A DNA stretch of 64,000 nt from Maricaulis sp. (lineage in GTDB: Bacteria; Pseudomonadota; Alphaproteobacteria; Caulobacterales; Maricaulaceae), in contig NZ_JADFAJ010000001.1 in NCBI RefSeq assembly GCF_015665295.1, forward strand, positions 1 to 64,000. Direction: 5' to 3'. This document shows, one piece after another, positions 25,733 to 34,677 of the stretch (position 1 is the stretch's first letter; each line of letters opens with the position of its first letter). The translations under genes and the position numbers were made by a program. The notes below the pieces were generated by a model. It did no database searches and was not told where the DNA came from. It saw only the letters and a program-made list of their open reading frames with translations.

Positions 25733-26662
25733 ATGGCTGTTCTCGTTATTGCCGAACATGACAATGCCACGCTGAACGACGCGACCCGCGCCGTCGTGAC
25801 TGCTGCCAAGGGCCTGGGTGGCGACATCCATGTCCTCGTCGCCGGGTCCGGCGCCCAGGCCGTGGCCGATGCCGCTGCCAAGCTGGACGGTGTCGCCAAG
25901 GTGCTGCACGCGGAAAGCGATGTGCTGGCCAAGCCGACGGCCGAAGCCATGGACGCGCTCGTCACTCCCTTGATGGCTGATTATGACGCCGTGCTCGCCG
26001 CTGCGACCACCGCCGGCAAGAATTTCATGCCGCGTGTCGCTGCCAAGCTCGACGTGATGCAGATCTCGGAAATCTCCGCCGTTGAGGCCCCCGACACCTT
26101 CGTGCGCCCGGTCTATGCCGGCAATGCGATGATGACGGTGAAATCCTCCGACGCGAAGAAGGTCATCACGGTCCGCCCGACGACCTTCGAAAAGGTCGGC
26201 GATGGCGGTTCGGCCAGCATCGAGGATCTCGGTGCGGCTTCGGGTCCGTTCAAGTCGGAATTCGTCTCGGAAGAGCTGTCCAAGTCGGACCGTCCGGAAC
26301 TGACCGCGGCCAAGATCGTCATCTCCGGCGGTCGCGGCATGCAGTCCGGTGACAATTTCCACCTGCTCGACAAGATCGCCGACAAGCTTGGTGCCGCCGT
26401 CGGCGCCTCGCGCGCCGCGGTCGATGCCGGCTATGTCCCGAATGACTACCAGGTCGGCCAGACCGGCAAGGTCGTCGCCCCGGAGCTCTATATTGCCGTC
26501 GGTATTTCCGGTGCCATCCAGCACCTCGCCGGCATGAAGGATAGCAAGGTCATTGTCGCCATCAACAAGGACGAGGAAGCGCCGATCTTCCAGGTCGCCG
26601 ATTACGGCCTGGTCGCCGACCTCTTCAACGCCCTGCCCGAGCTCGACGAAGCGCTCGGCTAG
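25733..26662 (+). CDS. etfA: Electron transfer flavoprotein, alpha subunit
   Basis: 309 residues. The FAD-binding C-terminal domain shows [103 protein letters not shown]. It forms the heterodimer with EtfB. A strong terminator follows. Confidence 0.96.
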   Translation: MAVLVIAEHDNATLNDATRAVVTAAKGLGGDIHVLVAGSGAQAVADAAAKLDGVAKVLHAESDVLAKPTAEAMDALVTPLMADYDAVLAAATTAGKNFMPRVAAKLDVMQISEISAVEAPDTFVRPVYAGNAMMTVKSSDAKKVITVRPTTFEKVGDGGSASIEDLGAASGPFKSEFVSEELSKSDRPELTAAKIVISGGRGMQSGDNFHLLDKIADKLGAAVGASRAAVDAGYVPNDYQVGQTGKVVAPELYIAVGISGAIQHLAGMKDSKVIVAINKDEEAPIFQVADYGLVADLFNALPELDEALG

Positions 26663-26685
26663 ACCGAAGCGACATCGCAACGATC

Positions 26686-26716
26686 AAGGCCCGGCTGTTT
26701 CAGCCGGGCCTTTTTC
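26686..26716 (+). terminator. Rho-independent terminator after etfA
   Basis: AAGGCCCGGCTG TTT CAGCCGGGCCTT stem-loop followed by a T-run (TTTTTCTTT). It separates etfBA from the convergent amidohydrolase gene. Confidence 0.9.
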
Positions 26717-26727
26717 TTTGTCCCGCT

Positions 26728-28140
26728 CTAACGGATGGCGAGCGTGTGCTGGCCCAGTCGCCACCAGCTGCGCAGCACTGAGGGATGGTGTCCGGCCGCT
26801 TCGAGGGCCAACAGCGTATCCCGGTCGAGCCAGCGCCCGTCGCGCATGACCGCATCAATCATGTAGAGCGCTGACACATCGCGCGTCGGGTCCGCAGCCA
26901 CCAGGACAAGATCGGCGGCACAGCCGCGCGCCAGGCATCCGACCTCGCCCTCAAGCCCCAGCGCCTCGGCCCCGTTCAGGGTCGCCGCACGGATCGCCTC
27001 CATCGGGGTCAGCCCGGCATCAACCAGAAGCTCGATCTCGCGCACCGTAGAGACACCATGCGGTGTGACCATGACACCGGAATCCGTCCCGACCGTGAGC
27101 GGGACACCAGCCTCATGCAAGGCGCCGGTCACCGCGACATAGAAGGCCTGCATGCGGGAGCGGTCATCATGCGGGTATTGCGCCCAGAATTCGAAATTCT
27201 CCTGCTCGAAACCGGCAATCACAGGATTGTAGCCCGCCATGGCGGGGCGGGTGATGTGGGCACCACGGGTCTCGACGATCCGCGCCAGGTTTTCGTGCAC
27301 GACCAGGGTCGGATCAACCATGGTGCCGGAAGCGGCGACCTGTTCGGCAAGCCGGCGAACGCCCTCCGGGTCCATCGCGTCACTCAGCGCATACCAGACG
27401 ATCGACTCGGTATGTTCGAGCGTTGCGAAGCCGGCCTCGAGCGAGGCGGCAAAGTCCACCGGATCGGCCTCGGTGCCCTCGACCGGATGCCCGCTCATCG
27501 TCATGCCCAGGACGGCGGCCTCCTCGCGGATCGCGGCGAAGCTTTCGCGGGACAGGTTGGAATAGAGTTTGAGATGCCGAAAACCGGCCGCGTACTGCCG
27601 CCTGACGGCGGCCCGCGCCTCGGCGGCGCCAGCGACTGCTTCGTGCAGGGCATTGCCGTTGCGGCCGCCAACCTCGTTGAGGATCGGACCGGTTGTCAGC
27701 AGCCGCGGGCCGAAGACCTCGCCGCGCTCGATGCGACGGGCGAGCGGTAGATGGAAGGGAAAGCCGCCCATGTTGCGAACCGTGGTGACGCCATGGGCGA
27801 GGCCCGCCGCCAGCTCGGTCTCGTCGAAGATGTGAACATGCACATCAACCAGACCCGGCATCAGGACGCGGCCACCGACATCGATCACCGCAACGCCCTC
27901 GGGCCGCACCGGCAAGGCGCCCGTCCCGACCGCCTCGATCCGCCCGTCGATCACGAGAACATGTCCGTCCGCCTGCAAGCGCTCCGTCGCAGGATCCAGC
28001 AGTGTCGCGTTGACGATCAGACGGGATTGAGAAGCGTCCCGATCCGGTCGCATCGCGCCGGGCAGGTGATGCGCCCACGCGACAAGCACCGCGGCGATAA
28101 TGCCGAGAACGAGCCCGAGGGCCATGAAGAGTCGAAGCAT
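26728..28140 (-). CDS. Membrane-anchored amidohydrolase family protein
   Basis: 470 residues. The N-terminal hydrophobic segment (MLRLFMALGLVLGIIAAVLVAWAHHL) is a signal peptide or anchor, so the enzyme probably works in the periplasm. The metal-binding amidohydrolase core includes GLVDVHVHIFDE, GVTTVRNMGG, MSGHPVEG, LEHTESIVW, VGTDSGVMV and GLEGEVGCLARGCAADLVLVAADP. Substrates of such imidazolonepropionase-like hydrolases include dipeptides and lactams; not predictable here. The AraC-type regulator gene lies 88 bp upstream in the same direction. Confidence 0.88.
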   Translation of the reverse strand: MLRLFMALGLVLGIIAAVLVAWAHHLPGAMRPDRDASQSRLIVNATLLDPATERLQADGHVLVIDGRIEAVGTGALPVRPEGVAVIDVGGRVLMPGLVDVHVHIFDETELAAGLAHGVTTVRNMGGFPFHLPLARRIERGEVFGPRLLTTGPILNEVGGRNGNALHEAVAGAAEARAAVRRQYAAGFRHLKLYSNLSRESFAAIREEAAVLGMTMSGHPVEGTEADPVDFAASLEAGFATLEHTESIVWYALSDAMDPEGVRRLAEQVAASGTMVDPTLVVHENLARIVETRGAHITRPAMAGYNPVIAGFEQENFEFWAQYPHDDRSRMQAFYVAVTGALHEAGVPLTVGTDSGVMVTPHGVSTVREIELLVDAGLTPMEAIRAATLNGAEALGLEGEVGCLARGCAADLVLVAADPTRDVSALYMIDAVMRDGRWLDRDTLLALEAAGHHPSVLRSWWRLGQHTLAIR

Positions 28141-28228
28141 GTCTGTCTCCCGATTGATGACGGGATGACAGGATCACGGGCGCCCGGACGGATCGCCCGA
28201 TATCCGGATTCCGGACGTCCGGAATGCG

Positions 28229-29341
28229 TCAGCTCGCCCCCGCGCCGGATTTCGGACCTTCATGCGGAACCGCCAGAGTCGCCGCATAGGCCGATGGCGT
28301 CTGTCCGGTCTCGCGCTTGAACACGGCATTGAAAACCGACTTGGAACTGAAGCCGGCGGTGAAGGCGAGATCGATGACACGCTGTCGGGTCCCCGTCCGG
28401 GCATCCGCCTGCATCATCGCGCAGACATCCTCGATCCGCAGCGCGTTGATATAGTCGTTGAAATTCCGACCTGTCGCCGACTTGATGGCCAGGGTGACCG
28501 CGCGTTCGGACAGGCCCGATGCCGTCGCGACTTCCTGTCGTGTCAGCCGGGGCTCGGTATAGAGCGCCTCATCACGCACGCAGGCTTCGACGCGCCGGAA
28601 ATCAGCCTGCGCAACGTCGCCCGCCTCCGCCGTTTCAGCGGCTTTTTGCGACGCGGCACGCCCTTCGGCCCAGACCTCGAGGGCCCGGCCTTCGAGGCCT
28701 GCAAACAGACGAGTATGCTGAACGGACAGGACAACCAGCACGAAGAGCGACGCCAGCGAGACTGCGATCTGGAAAACATAGGCCGACTGGCTACCCAGCC
28801 AGGGCCAGTAAGGGTGCAGCCAATGCGCGTCCATTCGCAGCAGGTCGAACACGCCATCAACCACATAGAAGGCGAGCATCGCGACCATCCAGTTCAACTG
28901 AATGGTCCGCGCATCAGAGCGCATATCTCGCGTCGCGCGATGGAAGCGGCCAACCAGCAAAAATGCCGCTGCGGAATAGGCAAAAAGGCTGATCCGGGCC
29001 GCGTGTTCGACCAGTCCGATTTGCGGGGTCAGCGCGAGCGCTGCCAGAAAGGGGAGCGCATGCGGCCAGTCCCGCCATCGCAGCGCCGGACCGGCAATGA
29101 TCACACTGCGCACGATGAGATAGACCAGGGGCGGATAGGCCAGCCGGAAGGCGGGGGTCACCAGCCAGATATCGCGGAAACCCGACGTCTCTTCAAGGAA
29201 GTTGAAGACCATCCAGGTCGCCGACATCGCCAGCAAGGCCGACACGGCGCGCAGGCGCGGCTGCGCCACGGTCAGGGCGATACCCAGGCCGGCGACAGCG
29301 ATCATGGCGAATTGCAGGAGATTGACGGCAAACAGGGTCAT
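28229..29341 (-). CDS. AraC-family regulator with multi-helix membrane N-terminus
   Basis: 370 residues. The first two thirds contain about seven hydrophobic helices (MTLFAVNLLQFAMIAVAGLGIALTV ... SAYVFQIAVSLASLFVLVVLSV). The C-terminal AraC/XylS DNA-binding domain has both helix-turn-helix motifs: TRQEVATASGLSERAVTLAIKSATGRNFNDYINALRI and VIDLAFTAGFSSKSVFNAVFKRETGQTPSAY. A membrane-bound one-component regulator, presumably sensing a ligand in or across the membrane. The adjacent amidohydrolase is a plausible target (inference). Confidence 0.9.
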   Translation of the reverse strand: MTLFAVNLLQFAMIAVAGLGIALTVAQPRLRAVSALLAMSATWMVFNFLEETSGFRDIWLVTPAFRLAYPPLVYLIVRSVIIAGPALRWRDWPHALPFLAALALTPQIGLVEHAARISLFAYSAAAFLLVGRFHRATRDMRSDARTIQLNWMVAMLAFYVVDGVFDLLRMDAHWLHPYWPWLGSQSAYVFQIAVSLASLFVLVVLSVQHTRLFAGLEGRALEVWAEGRAASQKAAETAEAGDVAQADFRRVEACVRDEALYTEPRLTRQEVATASGLSERAVTLAIKSATGRNFNDYINALRIEDVCAMMQADARTGTRQRVIDLAFTAGFSSKSVFNAVFKRETGQTPSAYAATLAVPHEGPKSGAGAS

Positions 29342-29399
29342 GTGACGAGACTAGCCACCGCGAAGCCGAAGACAATCTTTGACCATCAGGCTCCGACCC

Positions 29400-29699
29400 T
29401 CAGGTCTTCCAGCCGCGGAATTCGCGGTACTCCCGGATCGCCGCCAACGCCCGACCTCTGTCCTCTCGCCCGCCACCGGCCAGCGCGATCTCAACCAGGC
29501 GGAACAAGTGTTCAGGTGCCTCGCGCAAGGCATCGCGGTCGGCCTCGAACAGCGTGATCGGTCCTGACGCATCGACCACGCCAAGAAAGGATTGCTCGAC
29601 CCGCCACAGGCATGCCCTCAGTCCGCCATCGCGCGATCGATAGCGCAGCGCGAGAAACAGCAGGATGGCGACCAGGACAATCGGGACAAGCAGGGCCAT
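29400..29699 (-). CDS. Small membrane-anchored hypothetical protein (99 aa)
   Basis: One N-terminal membrane helix (MALLVPIVLVAILLFLALRYRSRD) followed by a soluble helical domain (ITLFEADRDALREAPEHLFRLVEIALAGGGREDRGRALAAIREYREFRGWKT). No known domain recognised. It starts 10 bp downstream of the phytase stop, so it may be the second gene of that transcript. Confidence 0.6.
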   Translation of the reverse strand: MALLVPIVLVAILLFLALRYRSRDGGLRACLWRVEQSFLGVVDASGPITLFEADRDALREAPEHLFRLVEIALAGGGREDRGRALAAIREYREFRGWKT

Positions 29700-29708
29700 C
29701 CTGAATTT

Positions 29709-30746
29709 CTATTCGGCTGCGGCACTCGCCTCAATCGCCGCGATCACGGCACGCAGGTCAACAAACTTGAAGTTCTGCCCGCCGGTATCATTCTCGTCGT
29801 CCTGCACCACCAGAACACCGGCCGGAAAGTCAGGTCCGAGATCGGCGGCAGAGATGTCCAGACCATCCGTGTGGGTCACGCCGTCGATCGCCGCGTCGAC
29901 AATCTGCAGGCGCGTCACGAAGGCATGGCTCTCGAGCTCATAGACCGCATAGGTGTTGTCGCCCTGGCTGGAGACGACCAGCCAGCCGCCGGTCTCGCCT
30001 TGCGGCAGAAGGGCCGCGCCTTCGGCATCAGCGGTGATCTCGCGACCATCGGTGACGGCAATCGGCTGAGGTTCGACCGGATCGGTGGGCTCGGCACCCA
30101 TGGTCCAGACCCCGACATTTTCCTCATTCATGTAGAGGCGGCCGGTACGGTCATCGGCAACACAGCCTTCCGCGATCGTTCCCAGCGTGACGCGGCGGAC
30201 TTCCTCGGTCGTGACCATGGCGCCATCCCAGCCCAGCGCATACTGGACGAAAGTGCCCGGCTCCTTGTCGGAGAGGAAAGCATAGAGCGCCTGGTCGACG
30301 GGTGAGCGATAGAGGCAGAAGCCATAAGGCTCGGTGACATTCTCGACTGTCACCGCCCCGACATAGGAGACCGCCCGGCTCGCCGGATCGATGAAGAAGA
30401 AGGCAATTCCGCCATTGGACCGGTCGGATGCGGCCGCGATATCGACGGTCCGGTCACCCAGGTCGAACCCGTAGCGGACATCGACATTGTTGAGCCGGCC
30501 TTCCGGCAAGTAGGCATGCTCGGCGCCACTCATCGTGTAGACATAGACGCCATTGTCCTTGTCCGTGCCGAAAATCAGGCTGTCAGCCGGGTTGGCGGCA
30601 ACCCAGACCGCCGGATCATCGGCTGCATCGCCGGTACCGGCAACGCTGGCCGTCTCGACAGCGGCCTCGATCACAACCGGCGGCAGGCCCTGGCTGCAGG
30701 CCGCGAGGGCGCTGGCGCCAGCGAAAAGTCCGAGCAGCTGTTTCAT
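29709..30746 (-). CDS. Beta-propeller phytase, lipoprotein
   Basis: About 345 residues. A lipobox (GASALAAC|SQ) follows a short signal sequence, so it is lipid-anchored in the envelope. The beta-propeller phytase family is recognised by DDPAVWVAANPADSLIFGTDKDNGVYVY, LNNVDVRYGFDLGDRTVDIAAASDRSNGGIAFF, YGFCLYRSPVDQALYAF, GTIAEGCVADDRTGRLYMNEENVGVW, HTDGLDI and GVLVVQDDENDTGGQNFKFVDL. It hydrolyses phytate (calcium-dependent) to release phosphate. The ATG at 30746, with GGGAGA upstream, is chosen over the longer track start. It is divergent from a TonB receptor, a pairing that suggests uptake of phytate or its products. Confidence 0.92.
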   Translation of the reverse strand: MKQLLGLFAGASALAACSQGLPPVVIEAAVETASVAGTGDAADDPAVWVAANPADSLIFGTDKDNGVYVYTMSGAEHAYLPEGRLNNVDVRYGFDLGDRTVDIAAASDRSNGGIAFFFIDPASRAVSYVGAVTVENVTEPYGFCLYRSPVDQALYAFLSDKEPGTFVQYALGWDGAMVTTEEVRRVTLGTIAEGCVADDRTGRLYMNEENVGVWTMGAEPTDPVEPQPIAVTDGREITADAEGAALLPQGETGGWLVVSSQGDNTYAVYELESHAFVTRLQIVDAAIDGVTHTDGLDISAADLGPDFPAGVLVVQDDENDTGGQNFKFVDLRAVIAAIEASAAAE

Positions 30747-30811
30747 CTTGTCTCTCCCGTCCATGACGGGCGCGATAGCGTGCGGCGACAGCGCCGCCAA
30801 GCCCTTGCTGC

Positions 30812-30829
30812 GCGACATTTCCGTGACAA
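30812..30829 (-). promoter_or_regulatory. Candidate Pho box upstream of phytase
   Basis: On the minus strand TTGTCAC GGAA ATGTCGC: two 7-bp TGTC-containing direct repeats with 4-bp spacing, the layout of a PhoB site (consensus CTGTCAT-N4-CTGTCAT). It lies 66-83 bases upstream of the phytase ATG. The second half-site is imperfect. A further single TTGTCAC half-site occurs on the plus strand toward the TonB receptor. Confidence 0.4.
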
Positions 30830-30985
30830 TCGGCAGGTGATTTCGCGTTGTCACGTAGGATCAAACAAAACGACACAAAGGTGAGACCGTAACGTCATCA
30901 TCATGTAGCGGATCCGCGCGCATAGAGGCCGCAACTTTGCCCGACCGGGCAAGGCATCAGTCATGTACATGTGAGGGGGACTCCC

Positions 30986-33793
30986 ATGAAGAAGACCATC
31001 GCCATGCTCGGCACGGCCTCCGTGCTCGCGCTCGCGGCCGCCTCGGCCGCCCAGGCCGGCACGATTGCCGGCCGCGTCACCGACGCTTCGGAGACCATCG
31101 GGCTGGAAGGCGCCGTTGTCCGCATCCTGGAAACCGGCCAGACAGCCACTGTCGGCGCCGACGGCACATTCCGGGTCACCGGCCTCGCCGCCGGCGATTA
31201 TACGCTGCGCATCACCTATGTCGGCGCTCCGGTCCGCGAAGTCAGCGTCAGCCTCGCCAATGTGAGCGACACCGTCTCGCCGACCATCACGCTTGGCGAT
31301 GATGTCGCTTATGTCGACAACATCCTGGTCATGGGCCAGCGCGGCGCGCTCAACTCAGCCCTGTCGCGCCAGCGCGCCAATGACGGCAATATCGCCGTCC
31401 TGTCCTCGGATGCGATCGGTCAGTTCCCGGACGAGAACGTCGCCGAAGCCGCCCGCCGCGCCGTCGGTGTGAACGTGCTGAACGACCAGGGCGAAGGCCG
31501 CTTCGTCTCGATCCGCGGTCTTGATCCGAACCTGGTCTCGACCTCGATCAACGGTGTCCGCCTGGTATCGCCGGAAGCCGAAGACCGCCAGGTCGGCCTC
31601 GACGTCATCGACGCTGACGTGCTGTCCTCGGTCGTGATCAACAAGTCGCTCCTGCCGAACATGGATGGCGACAGTGTCGGCGGCAATGTCGAGATCGAGA
31701 CCATGTCCGGCCTCGACGTCGATGGCATGTATCTGCGCGCCCGCGTCGCCGGTCTGTACTCGGATGGCGAGGAAGAATTCGGGCATCGCGGCTCGATCAA
31801 CTGGGCCAACAATTTCATGGGCGGCCGCCTCGGCATTGCCGGATCGCTGTCCTACCAGCAGCGCGTTTTCGGCTCCGACAGTTTCGAAGTCGATGGCGGC
31901 TGGGATGTCGATGAAAGCGTCGCTTTCCCGAATGAAGTCGAGATGCGCAACTACCAGGTCACGCGCGAGCGCACGACCGCTGCGCTGAACGTCGACTACC
32001 GCGTCAACAATGATCTCAGCCTGTACGCGCGCACGACCTGGTCCGATTTCTCGGATCAGGAATACCGCAGCCGGGTCGAGATCAAGTTCGAAGATGCCGA
32101 CTATGACGACGTCAATTCGAGCGGCAATCTCGCCGTCTTCACGACGTCGGACATGGATATTGACCGCGACATCAAGGACCGCCTCGAAACCCAGATGATC
32201 TTCGCCAGCGATTTCGGCGGCGAATGGCTGAACGGCAATACGGCGGTCGACTGGTCGCTGTCCTACGTCTATGCCGAGGAAGAAGAGCCGAACCGTCTCG
32301 ACGTCGATTTCCGCTACACCTTCGAGGATGGCGAGAGCTTCGCCGTCGATTCCACCAATCCGCTGCGTCCGCAGCTGATCTTTGGCGGCGGCGTCACGAC
32401 GGACCGCGTGTTTGACGCCTCGAACTACGAGAATAATGGCTTCGAGCTGACCAACGGCCTGTCGCAGGACCGTGAATATGCGGCCACGATCAATGTCCGC
32501 CACGACCTGACCCTTGGCGGCCTGCCGAGCTATGTTCAGTACGGCCTCCGCGCCCGCACCCGCGACAAGAAATATGCCCTCGACTTCGACGTCTATGACG
32601 ACGCCGATCTCCTTCTGTCCGACGTCGGCCGCACGGTCGATTACGGCCAGGGCCCGATCGGTCCGGTTGCAAACCCGGGCGACGTCCGCGATTTCTTCTT
32701 CTCGAATCTGGGAAGCCTCGACTATGAGGCCAATGACAGCGATATCGACAGCTTCGGCGCCTCCTATCGCGTCGAGGAAGATGTGCTGGCCGGATACCTG
32801 ATGGGCTCGGTCGAGAACGGCCCGCTGCGCATCGTCGGCGGTGTCCGTGTCGAGCAGACCGACATGGCGGCCCGCGGCTATGAAACCTTCCTCGCCGAGG
32901 AAGACGCCACGGTGGGCGGTATCGTCCTGACCGAGGATACGGTCTTCGTGACGCCGACCAGCGCCGGCGACGACTATACCGACGTGCTTCCGTCCATCCT
33001 GGCGCGTTATGAGCTGACCGAAAATGTCATCGTGCGCGGTGCCTATTTCGCCTCGATCCAGCGCCCCAATCCGGGCCAGTTCGCGCCGCGCATCCTGGTC
33101 GAACAGAATGACGACAACGAAGTGGAAGGCGAGTTCGGCAATCCGGACCTGGAGCGCCTGGAAGCCGACAATTTCGACGTCTCGATCGAGTGGTATCCGA
33201 ACAATGACTCGGTCATCTACCTCGGCTATTTCTTCAAGGACCTCGAAAACGTTATCGGCAGCGTCGGCTATGAAGACATCACGCTGAACGGTCGCTTCTT
33301 CGACGAGGCCTCCTCCTTCATCAACCTGCCGCAGGCGGAAGTGTCGGGCATTGAGTTCAACTACCAGCAGGCGCTCGACTTCCTGCCGGTCGAAGGCTTC
33401 ATTGCCGGCTTCAACTATACGGCGACCGACAGTGAGGCGACGCTGGCCGACGGCCGTGTCATTCCGCTGCCGCGCCAGTCGGACACGGTCTGGAACGCAG
33501 TGCTTGGCTATGACAATGGCCCCTGGGACCTGCGAGCCGTCCTCTCGACCCGCTCGGAATATCTCGACGAGATCCGCGGCGGTGTTGACGAAGACCGCTG
33601 GGTACTCGAGCACAGCCAGCTCGATCTGTCGGCCAAGTACCAGTTCAACGATGTGCTGCAGGTCTTCGGCGATCTGAAGAATGTCACCGACGAACCCTAT
33701 CGCGCAGTCACCCGCCCGGACGGGATCGACCGTGTCGAGCAGCTCGAAGAATACGGCTGGTCCGCCGTCTTCGGTGTCCGCGTCACCTACTAG
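30986..33793 (+). CDS. TonB-dependent outer-membrane receptor
   Basis: About 935 residues of the Xanthomonas/Caulobacter-type TonB receptor group. A signal peptide ends at AAQA|GT. A carboxypeptidase-regulatory-like beta domain follows (GTIAGRVTDASETIGLEGAVVRI...TLGD). The plug contains QFPDENVAEAARRAVGVNVLNDQGEGRFVSIRGLDPNLVSTSINGVRL and NMDGDSVGGNVEIET. The 22-strand barrel ends YGWSAVFGVRVTY. The ATG at 30986 has GAGGGGG upstream. Divergence from phytase suggests import of inositol phosphates or a related ligand (inference). A terminator follows 38 bp after the stop. Confidence 0.93.
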   Translation: MKKTIAMLGTASVLALAAASAAQAGTIAGRVTDASETIGLEGAVVRILETGQTATVGADGTFRVTGLAAGDYTLRITYVGAPVREVSVSLANVSDTVSPTITLGDDVAYVDNILVMGQRGALNSALSRQRANDGNIAVLSSDAIGQFPDENVAEAARRAVGVNVLNDQGEGRFVSIRGLDPNLVSTSINGVRLVSPEAEDRQVGLDVIDADVLSSVVINKSLLPNMDGDSVGGNVEIETMSGLDVDGMYLRARVAGLYSDGEEEFGHRGSINWANNFMGGRLGIAGSLSYQQRVFGSDSFEVDGGWDVDESVAFPNEVEMRNYQVTRERTTAALNVDYRVNNDLSLYARTTWSDFSDQEYRSRVEIKFEDADYDDVNSSGNLAVFTTSDMDIDRDIKDRLETQMIFASDFGGEWLNGNTAVDWSLSYVYAEEEEPNRLDVDFRYTFEDGESFAVDSTNPLRPQLIFGGGVTTDRVFDASNYENNGFELTNGLSQDREYAATINVRHDLTLGGLPSYVQYGLRARTRDKKYALDFDVYDDADLLLSDVGRTVDYGQGPIGPVANPGDVRDFFFSNLGSLDYEANDSDIDSFGASYRVEEDVLAGYLMGSVENGPLRIVGGVRVEQTDMAARGYETFLAEEDATVGGIVLTEDTVFVTPTSAGDDYTDVLPSILARYELTENVIVRGAYFASIQRPNPGQFAPRILVEQNDDNEVEGEFGNPDLERLEADNFDVSIEWYPNNDSVIYLGYFFKDLENVIGSVGYEDITLNGRFFDEASSFINLPQAEVSGIEFNYQQALDFLPVEGFIAGFNYTATDSEATLADGRVIPLPRQSDTVWNAVLGYDNGPWDLRAVLSTRSEYLDEIRGGVDEDRWVLEHSQLDLSAKYQFNDVLQVFGDLKNVTDEPYRAVTRPDGIDRVEQLEEYGWSAVFGVRVTY

Positions 33794-33831
33794 GACGCTG
33801 ACATAGACACGGCGTTGCCGACACGAGGAAC

Positions 33832-33863
33832 ACGCCCCGGATCGCAAGGTCCGGGGCGTTTTT
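33832..33863 (+). terminator. Rho-independent terminator after TonB receptor
   Basis: ACGCCCCGGA tcgcaagg TCCGGGGCGT stem followed by TTTTT, 38 bases past the TonB receptor stop codon. Confidence 0.85.
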
Positions 33864-34010
33864 CATGACTGGCTGACGCGCGCCTGATCGCGACACACAA
33901 GCATCGCCAACCTGTCACGCAAGCGTTGCAGATCGCCCATAGAAGGACGCCAACCCGCTCCTCCCCGATCGGGCTTGCTCCTCGATTTTCCCTCCGAGAT
34001 GCACACAACT

Positions 34011-34045
34011 GGGCCGCCCCGGGAAACCGGAGCGGCCCTTTTTCT
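34011..34045 (+). terminator. Orphan Rho-independent terminator
   Basis: GGGCCGC CCCGG gaaa CCGG a GCGGCCC followed by TTTTTCTTT. It is oriented on the plus strand, but the TonB receptor transcript is already terminated 150 bp earlier and no plus-strand gene lies between. On the minus strand, where the TlpA-like gene ends, no T-run follows the hairpin. See findings for a small-RNA interpretation. Confidence 0.75.
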
Positions 34046-34062
34046 TTGTGCTTTTCCGACGA

Positions 34063-34650
34063 TCAGACGTTGCGACGGATCGCAGCCCGGATCAGCGCGT
34101 AAGCGTCGTCGCTATTCCATTCCGCCGGCGCCGGCACACGCCCGATCTCGCGACCCTGGCCGTCATAGAGAATGGACATGGGCAGGCCGATCGCCCGCAC
34201 CAGGCTGGGGCTGGAGAAAGTCTGGTCATGGATGAGCGGAAGATTGTCGAGCTCCATCCGGGTCAGGAAGTCACGCGCATCCTCGATCGAGCGGTCCAGC
34301 GTCACCGTGACGACCTGGAAGTCGTCGCCGCCAAGCTCGGCCTGGAGTTCGGACAGGGCCGGCATTTCCTCGACGCAGGGACCACACCAGGTCGCCCAGT
34401 AATTCACCAGAATGACCTGACCGCGATAATCCGACAGCCGAACTTCCGCGCCATCGCCGCCCAGATAGGCGAGCGCCGGTTGCGGCGGCGCATCGTCGAT
34501 CGTCACGAAAGCCCGCATCTCACCATGGGCATAGCTGTCGAGTGCACCGGTTTCGCCCTTGTCCATGGCGGAAAACACCACGTATAGAAGGCCCGCAATA
34601 CCAATAAGGGGCATGGCAATAAGCCCGGCCTTGAGCGGCGAAAATTTCAT
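34063..34650 (-). CDS. TlpA-family thiol:disulfide oxidoreductase
   Basis: About 195 residues. One N-terminal membrane helix ([24 protein letters not shown]) anchors a periplasmic thioredoxin domain with active site [16 protein letters not shown] and cis-proline region [11 protein letters not shown]. It resembles TlpA/ResA proteins that reduce cytochrome c or copper-chaperone thiols. The ATG at 34650 follows AAGGAGA; the track start is seven codons earlier. It is divergent from argH, a common alphaproteobacterial arrangement, with only 27 bp between starts. Confidence 0.9.
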   Translation of the reverse strand: MKFSPLKAGLIAMPLIGIAGLLYVVFSAMDKGETGALDSYAHGEMRAFVTIDDAPPQPALAYLGGDGAEVRLSDYRGQVILVNYWATWCGPCVEEMPALSELQAELGGDDFQVVTVTLDRSIEDARDFLTRMELDNLPLIHDQTFSSPSLVRAIGLPMSILYDGQGREIGRVPAPAEWNSDDAYALIRAAIRRNV

Positions 34651-34677
34651 CTCAATCTCCTTTACGGGCATTCCGAC

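Noticed and set aside
31355-33847. 830-aa minus-strand ORF
   Set aside because: It is fully antisense to the TonB receptor gene; long shadow ORFs are expected in GC-rich codon-biased DNA, and it has no domain.
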